Below, piece after piece: positions 59,880 through 64,000 of a stretch of DNA of 64,000 nt. Both the position numbers and the translations under genes were made by a program. Below the pieces are notes generated by a model. That model made no database searches, was not told where the DNA came from, and was given only the letters and a program-made list of their open reading frames with translations. Every line of letters starts with the position of its first letter. The first letter of the stretch is position 1. Source of the DNA: JBOEGW01 sp050633625 (GTDB lineage Bacteria > Pseudomonadota > Alphaproteobacteria > Rhodobacterales > Rhodobacteraceae); contig JBOEGW010000004.1 of assembly GCA_050633625.1 (NCBI GenBank), positions 124,001 to 188,000 of the forward strand, in the 5' to 3' direction.

Positions 59880-59904
59880 AAAAAAGGACGCCACCCCGGC
59901 GCCC
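59880..59904 (-). terminator. Intrinsic terminator facing the alcohol dehydrogenase gene
   Basis: On the minus strand GGGCGCC, loop GGGGT, GGCGTCC (7 bp, one G-T pair), then TTTTTT. It ends the leftward transcript of the dehydrogenase gene beyond repeat copy h. Confidence 0.75.
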
Positions 59905-59907
59905 TCT

Positions 59908-59957
59908 TCCTTGTTTTCCAAATACCTTGCGGGGGTCAGGGGGTGCAAAACCCCCTG
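59908..59957 (-). repeat. Intergenic repeat, copy h
   Basis: On the minus strand it begins 4 nt after the dehydrogenase stop with hairpin CAGGGGG, loop, CCCCCTG, continues ACCCCCGCAAGGTATTTGGAAAA and ends CAAGGAAG. No start codon follows; a terminator does. Confidence 0.8.
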
Positions 59958-59961
59958 CATC

Positions 59962-61053
59962 CTAGCTCTTGAGCATGATCACGTTGCGTTTGTCCGCGCC
60001 GGATTTTGTCGACTCAATCGCTTCGTTGATTTGTTCCAACGAAAAGCGGTTCGAAATCAGCTCATCCAACTTCAAACGGCCTTGTTCATAGAGATCCACC
60101 ATCCAGGGAATATCGCGTGAAATCACTGTATCGCCCATCATGGTGCCGAGGATCCCTTGGCTCGCGTTGGCCATGCCAAGTGGCGAATAGGTCGCTTTAT
60201 CCGTCGCATGGGGCAAGCCAACCATGATCACATTGCCACCGGGCGCAAGGTAGCGCGGGGCCGCATCATAGACGGGCGCAATGCCCACAGTGACCAAGAC
60301 CGCATCCGCGCCGCGCCCGCCACCAAGCTTGCGGGCAATCGACCAGGGCTTCGCCTCGGAGGCCAAAACGCCGTGTGTCGCGCCGAAATCTTTCGCCATT
60401 TCCAGCTTTTCTTCGCTCATATCCACCGCGATAATCTTCGCCGCACCTGCAATCCGCGCGCCTTGGATCGCGTTCAGCCCAACGCCGCCCGCACCGATCA
60501 CAACCACTGTTTGACCAGGGCGCACCTTGGCAACATTGACCGCAGAGCCAACCCCAGTAATCACGCCGCAGGCCAGCAGGGCGGCGCTGTCCATCGGCAT
60601 TGTCTCTGGAACACGCGCGACTTGGCTATGGTGGACGACGACTTTTTCCGCGAATGCGCCGGTGTCCAACCCTTGAAACAAAGCCTCGCCTGCGGCTGTT
60701 TGGATCGGGCCTTTTGTGGCGTCATAGGGTGTTTCACAAGTGACCGGGCGCGCGGTTTGGCACGATGGGCAGGCGCCACAGGCGCGGATCAAGGTCACGA
60801 CAACTTTGTCACCTTCCTTTAAGCCCGTCACCGTTTCGCCCACGCGCGTGACTCGGCCCGCCGCCTCGTGGCCATAGACCGCTGGCAAGCTTCCGCCAAA
60901 TCCGCCTTCCGCGTAGGAAATGTCGGATTGGCAAATGGCCACGGCATCAATGTCCACCTCGACTTCGCCCAGTTCTGGCGGGCGGATCGTAATCTCTTCA
61001 ATAACGAGCGGCTTTCCAAACTCGTGGCATACGGCGGCTTTGATCTTTTCCAT
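59962..61053 (-). CDS. Zinc-dependent alcohol dehydrogenase (MDR family)
   Basis: A 363-residue medium-chain dehydrogenase. Catalytic zinc ligands are Cys41 and His62-Glu63 (AICQSDIS, YGHEAAG). The structural zinc set is Cys92, Cys95, Cys98 and Cys106 (ACGACPSCQTARPVTC). The NAD site is GAGGVGLNAIQGARIAGA. It resembles class III-type or aryl alcohol dehydrogenases; the substrate is unknown. GGGAGAAAACC precedes ATG 61053. It may form a loose unit with the MFS gene 125 bp upstream. Confidence 0.9.
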   Translation of the reverse strand: MEKIKAAVCHEFGKPLVIEEITIRPPELGEVEVDIDAVAICQSDISYAEGGFGGSLPAVYGHEAAGRVTRVGETVTGLKEGDKVVVTLIRACGACPSCQTARPVTCETPYDATKGPIQTAAGEALFQGLDTGAFAEKVVVHHSQVARVPETMPMDSAALLACGVITGVGSAVNVAKVRPGQTVVVIGAGGVGLNAIQGARIAGAAKIIAVDMSEEKLEMAKDFGATHGVLASEAKPWSIARKLGGGRGADAVLVTVGIAPVYDAAPRYLAPGGNVIMVGLPHATDKATYSPLGMANASQGILGTMMGDTVISRDIPWMVDLYEQGRLKLDELISNRFSLEQINEAIESTKSGADKRNVIMLKS

Positions 61054-61177
61054 GGTTTTCTCCCAGCGGCATATGAAATGGCATAGTGAAACGGCGTTTC
61101 GCAGTTGCAGAAACTTTGTGCCGCGCCGCCCGCAGAGGCAAGTCAAAACCAAGGGTGACGCTACGTCCGAAAGTGGG

Positions 61178-62416
61178 TTAGGTGGCTTGGGGTTGCGCTG
61201 CCAACTTGGGTATTTCGGTTTTGCGAATGCCGATCACATAGAGTGGAAAAGCCAGCGCCACCAAGAGTGCGGCGACAACATAGGGCGCGCCGGGCATATA
61301 AATTGATGCGCCGGTTGCGGTGAACCGCGCAAAAATCACGCTCATTAGGAGGGGAGCGATCACCATGGCGAGCGCGTAGAGTGAGCCTATGACTCCTTGT
61401 AGTTCGCCTTGCGCATCTTTGTCGGTGCGCGCCGAAAGCTGCGCAGTGAGGGCGGGGGTTGCGATTGTCGCGAATGCCCCGAGCGGGATGAACAAGACAA
61501 CGATCCAGCCATTTGTAATGAACGGCAGGGCGAGGAAGGCCGCTAGGCTGGCAGTCGCACCCAGGATGACTGTGCGTGTTTCCCCCAAACGGTCCAGTAT
61601 TGGCCGGATCACCAAACCTTGCATGAGCGCCAGGGAAATTCCGTAGACTGCGAGCGTAAAGCTGATCATGCGGGTCGACCAGCCAAAGGTTTCGGCGCCC
61701 CAAAATGGCCAAATCACAGCATATGCCATGCCTGCAAGCGAGAGGGCGAAAGAGAAGGTCAACATCGCGCCGGTGCCGCGCAGTTTCGTCACTGATCGCA
61801 ACGCACCAAGCGGATTTGAACGTGCCCAACTAAAGGCGCGCCGGTTCGCAGGCGCGAGGCTTTCGGGCAAAACCAGCAGCCCAAACAGCGCATTTGCCCC
61901 CGCCAACACAGCGGCGGCGATGAAGGGCGCTCGAATTCCAAATTCGGACAATAGCCCGCCCAGAATTGGCCCCAACACAAAGCCGACCCCAAGCGCGGCC
62001 CCCACCAAACCAAAGCGTTTCGCTTTGGTTTCTTCGGTGGAAATGTCGGTGATGAAGGCAGTGCCGGTGGTTTGGCTGGCTGAGGTCATGCCACCGATAA
62101 TGCGCCCGACCAGCAGCACCCAAAGTGATCCTGCAAGGGCCATAATGGCGTAATTCACCGCCAAAAGGCTCATCGAGCCGACCAAAACAGGACGGCGACC
62201 AAAGCGATCCGACAGGCTTCCAAGCAGTGGTCCTGTCAGGAAACGCATTCCGGCAAATGACGCTACGATGATGCCGCCCCAAATGGCAGCTTCGCCCATA
62301 GAGCGATCAGATAAGGCGGTTATCAGATCCGGTAATACTGGCATAATCAACCCGAAGCCCATGGAATCAATCACTAATGTGAATGTGATGAAGGCGAGGG
62401 AAAAACGATGCGGCAT
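61178..62416 (-). CDS. MFS transporter, Tet(A)-like
   Basis: A 412-residue, 12-helix major-facilitator protein of the drug:H+ antiporter type. The loop 2-3 motif is LLGSLSDRFGRRPVLVGS, and TGTAFITDISTEETKAKRFG with GFVLGPILGGLLSE (antiporter motif C) match the Tet(A)-like group. Many members exist in marine bacteria without conferring tetracycline resistance, so resistance is not inferred. GGAGAG lies before ATG 62416. The MFS and dehydrogenase genes face the same way. Confidence 0.88.
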   Translation of the reverse strand: MPHRFSLAFITFTLVIDSMGFGLIMPVLPDLITALSDRSMGEAAIWGGIIVASFAGMRFLTGPLLGSLSDRFGRRPVLVGSMSLLAVNYAIMALAGSLWVLLVGRIIGGMTSASQTTGTAFITDISTEETKAKRFGLVGAALGVGFVLGPILGGLLSEFGIRAPFIAAAVLAGANALFGLLVLPESLAPANRRAFSWARSNPLGALRSVTKLRGTGAMLTFSFALSLAGMAYAVIWPFWGAETFGWSTRMISFTLAVYGISLALMQGLVIRPILDRLGETRTVILGATASLAAFLALPFITNGWIVVLFIPLGAFATIATPALTAQLSARTDKDAQGELQGVIGSLYALAMVIAPLLMSVIFARFTATGASIYMPGAPYVVAALLVALAFPLYVIGIRKTEIPKLAAQPQAT

Positions 62417-62496
62417 ACAACTCTCCGGGGAACTCAGGGTCAAATTGCCCTAGAAGTTGTAATCGTTTCAAGAGTGCATTGGGATAAAAATCAACT

Positions 62497-63225
62497 TTAA
62501 GGTGTTTTTTGCGCGGACTGCCGCGCAAGTATCGTCACAATGCAATTGCTGAGCGCTTGCGGTGCTGCAAAAAACGGCGAATGTCCGGTGGCCAGGCAGT
62601 GCACATGGTCTGTTGGCAGGCCTTTTGCCATCCTTTCTTGGTGGGATGGGGGAATTGCTCGGTCATTCTCACAAAGTATATAGTCTTCCGTGATGTTTGC
62701 CGGCAAAGGGGCGCTCAGCGGGGTTGTTTGGGGCGCAATCGCCTGCCAATCCAACAGTGCCCGCGCCATATCGGCGGTGCCCTTAGGGCAATCGTGATAC
62801 AGGCGATCCTCAATTCGATCCGGGCGAAAACGAAACGACAAACGATCCGCGGCCACGTCCAACGCATCCTTTAAGGGGCGGTCCTCAGCGTCTTTCATCA
62901 TGTCCACAAGCGAGCGATTTTCCTCCGGCCGATAGCCGCAGAGGTACACAAGCCCCGTCACTTTCTCAGGCGCGCGCAGGGCCGCCTCACCGATGGCAAA
63001 TCCGCCCGCCGAGTGGCCGACGAGCAGCGTTGGCGCCTTGAGGTCCCGAATGATCCGATCCGCATAGGACGCCAATGTCACCTCACTGACTGGCGTGGTA
63101 TCCCCGCCGTGCGATGGCAGATCAATCGCCCATGCCTCATGTCCGGCCCCGCGCAAAAGTGGCAGCACATCGCGCCAACACCAAGCGCCGTGACAAGATC
63201 CGTGAATGAGCAAGACCTGAGCCAT
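62497..63225 (-). CDS. Alpha/beta hydrolase
   Basis: A 242-residue serine hydrolase of the alpha/beta fold. The oxyanion His-Gly is in LLIHGSCHGAWCW, the nucleophile Ser72 in VGHSAGG, the acid in CENDRAIPP and the His in ATGHSPFF. It resembles EstC/salicylate-binding-protein-2-like esterases. The gene start overlaps the stop of the upstream pcaD-like gene by one base (TAATG), so both hydrolases are made together. Confidence 0.9.
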   Translation of the reverse strand: MAQVLLIHGSCHGAWCWRDVLPLLRGAGHEAWAIDLPSHGGDTTPVSEVTLASYADRIIRDLKAPTLLVGHSAGGFAIGEAALRAPEKVTGLVYLCGYRPEENRSLVDMMKDAEDRPLKDALDVAADRLSFRFRPDRIEDRLYHDCPKGTADMARALLDWQAIAPQTTPLSAPLPANITEDYILCENDRAIPPSHQERMAKGLPTDHVHCLATGHSPFFAAPQALSNCIVTILARQSAQKTP

Positions 63226-64000
63226 TACAAATGTCCAATCGAGGTCAAGAACCGCGTCAAACTGGCGGCGTAGGCCTCGGGTGCATCAACACAGGGTAAA
63301 TGCCCGGCGCCACGGATCAGCTCAAACTGCGCACCGGCCACCAAATCAACGGTTTCGCGCACCATGTCAGGCGGGATCGAGCCGTCATTTGTGCCGGCGA
63401 TCCCAAGTGTTGGCAGTTTGAGGCGCGCCGTGCTTTCGTACAAATCTGTCTCTCCAATCGCCATCGCGCATCCCGCATAGCCCTGCGGATATTGCGCCAT
63501 CAAGGCCCCGCGGCAGGCGGCGACGATCTGAGGCGATGTCTCGCGAAACTTGCGGCCAAACCAGCGTTCCATCGTAGCATCCGCCAAGGGTTCCAGCCCG
63601 TTTTCACGCACAATTTTGGCGCGGTCTTCCCAGATTTGCGTGGTGCCAATCTTGGTTGCCGAGTTGGAAATCACCAAGCCGCGCACAAGGTCCAGACGTT
63701 CTGCCGCCAAACCCTGCGCGATCATCCCGCCAATCGAAAGCCCGACAAAAACCACGTCTTTCGCGCCAAGGTGGTCCAACAGGCGCGCCGCGTCTTGGAC
63801 CAAATCCCCCATGAAGTAGGGTCCGTCTGGGCAGGCGCTTTGCCCGTGCCCGCGCAGATCATATCGGATGATCCGCAATCCGTTCGGCAGATGTGGCAAG
63901 AGCCGATCCCACAGCGATACAGTCGTGCCAAGCGCCCCCGCGAACAGCACACAAGGCCCTTCGCGTGGGCCTTCGTCAACGAAGTGTATCCCCTCAATCA
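63225..64000 (-). CDS. 3-oxoadipate enol-lactonase-like hydrolase, 5' end cut by window
   Basis: About 258 residues of an alpha/beta hydrolase, with the frame open to the window end (IEGIHFVDEGPREGPCVLF..), so only a few N-terminal residues are missing. The nucleophile is in FVGLSIGGMIAQ, the Asp in GTNDGSIPP, the His in GAGHLPCVDAPEAY. RYDLRGHGQS and the overall layout match PcaD of the beta-ketoadipate pathway, but relatives with other substrates exist and no other pca gene is visible. Confidence 0.8.
   Translation of the reverse strand, partial: IEGIHFVDEGPREGPCVLFAGALGTTVSLWDRLLPHLPNGLRIIRYDLRGHGQSACPDGPYFMGDLVQDAARLLDHLGAKDVVFVGLSIGGMIAQGLAAERLDLVRGLVISNSATKIGTTQIWEDRAKIVRENGLEPLADATMERWFGRKFRETSPQIVAACRGALMAQYPQGYAGCAMAIGETDLYESTARLKLPTLGIAGTNDGSIPPDMVRETVDLVAGAQFELIRGAGHLPCVDAPEAYAASLTRFLTSIGHL

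Noticed and set aside
61178..62416. Tetracycline resistance gene
   Set aside because: The motifs show only the general Tet(A)-like MFS group; no adjacent TetR repressor and no basis for drug specificity.
1..64000. CRISPR arrays, insertion sequences, prophage, rRNA
   Set aside because: No regularly spaced repeats, transposase or integrase frames, phage structural cluster or rRNA sequence was recognised.

Overview
The window looks like chromosomal DNA of a marine Rhodobacteraceae (Roseobacter-group) alphaproteobacterium. The evidence is moderately high G+C, a glcDEF operon, PiT and panBC genes of alphaproteobacterial type, several small membrane families typical of the group, and an intercistronic repeat (hairpin plus GGTATTT..AAACAAGGAA tail) of a kind I associate with Rhodobacterales. 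The taxonomic call is inference; there is no rRNA. Genes are densely packed, often with 4-8 bp overlaps. No dedicated transcription factor is encoded anywhere in the 64 kb.

Layout. 1-5.4 kb: end of a DUF4159/amidotransferase-like membrane pair, then DUF599 and CopD/HemJ-like membrane proteins. 5.4-9.7 kb: glycolate oxidase operon glcD-glcE-(small membrane protein)-glcF behind a near-perfect 21-bp palindrome. 9.8-13.9 kb: secreted trypsin-like protease, Hsp20 with a heat-shock-type promoter, gabD, and an exported protein. 14-25.5 kb: a minus-strand peptide-type ABC operon (permeases, fused double ATPase, aldehyde dehydrogenase, YcaQ-like DNA glycosylase, SDR, P1 peptidase). Its probable solute-binding gene is separated from it by a plus-strand three-PAS chemoreceptor gene and a strong bidirectional terminator. 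25.6-27.3 kb: panB-panC.

27.3-34.7 kb holds the best candidate for an undescribed system. It is an eight-gene, tightly overlapped minus-strand operon: a long coiled-coil protein, small membrane proteins, a 380-aa soluble protein, a 644-aa AAA+ ATPase with an unusual Walker B, a DUF6638-like protein and a DUF1523-like protein. No known pathway explains the set.

34.8-55 kb is mostly housekeeping and scattered accessory genes: M20 deacylase, PiT phosphate transporter, Nudix, HrpB, acyl-CoA synthetase, two DUF3108 paralogues, MeaB, an MsbA-type ABC exporter, an orphan PAAR spike-tip protein, an SH3 protein, rpmB, a PCu(A)C copper chaperone, LMW-PTP, a lipoprotein glycerophosphodiesterase, and lepA. 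A tandemly duplicated element of unknown nature follows lepA, then two tiny membrane proteins and tRNA-Arg(UCU). 55.9-59.9 kb is an Anbu operon (ATP-grasp, alpha-E, transglutaminase, proteasome-like Anbu peptidase). 60-64 kb holds a zinc alcohol dehydrogenase, a Tet-type MFS transporter, and two alpha/beta hydrolases, the last a pcaD-like gene cut by the window end.

Two themes cut across the window. The repeat family exactly fills several intercistronic gaps, with its hairpin after the upstream stop and its purine-rich tail at the downstream start codon. Separately, at least four genes carry a -10-like hexamer only 6-7 nt before an ATG without a Shine-Dalgarno, which suggests leaderless transcripts.
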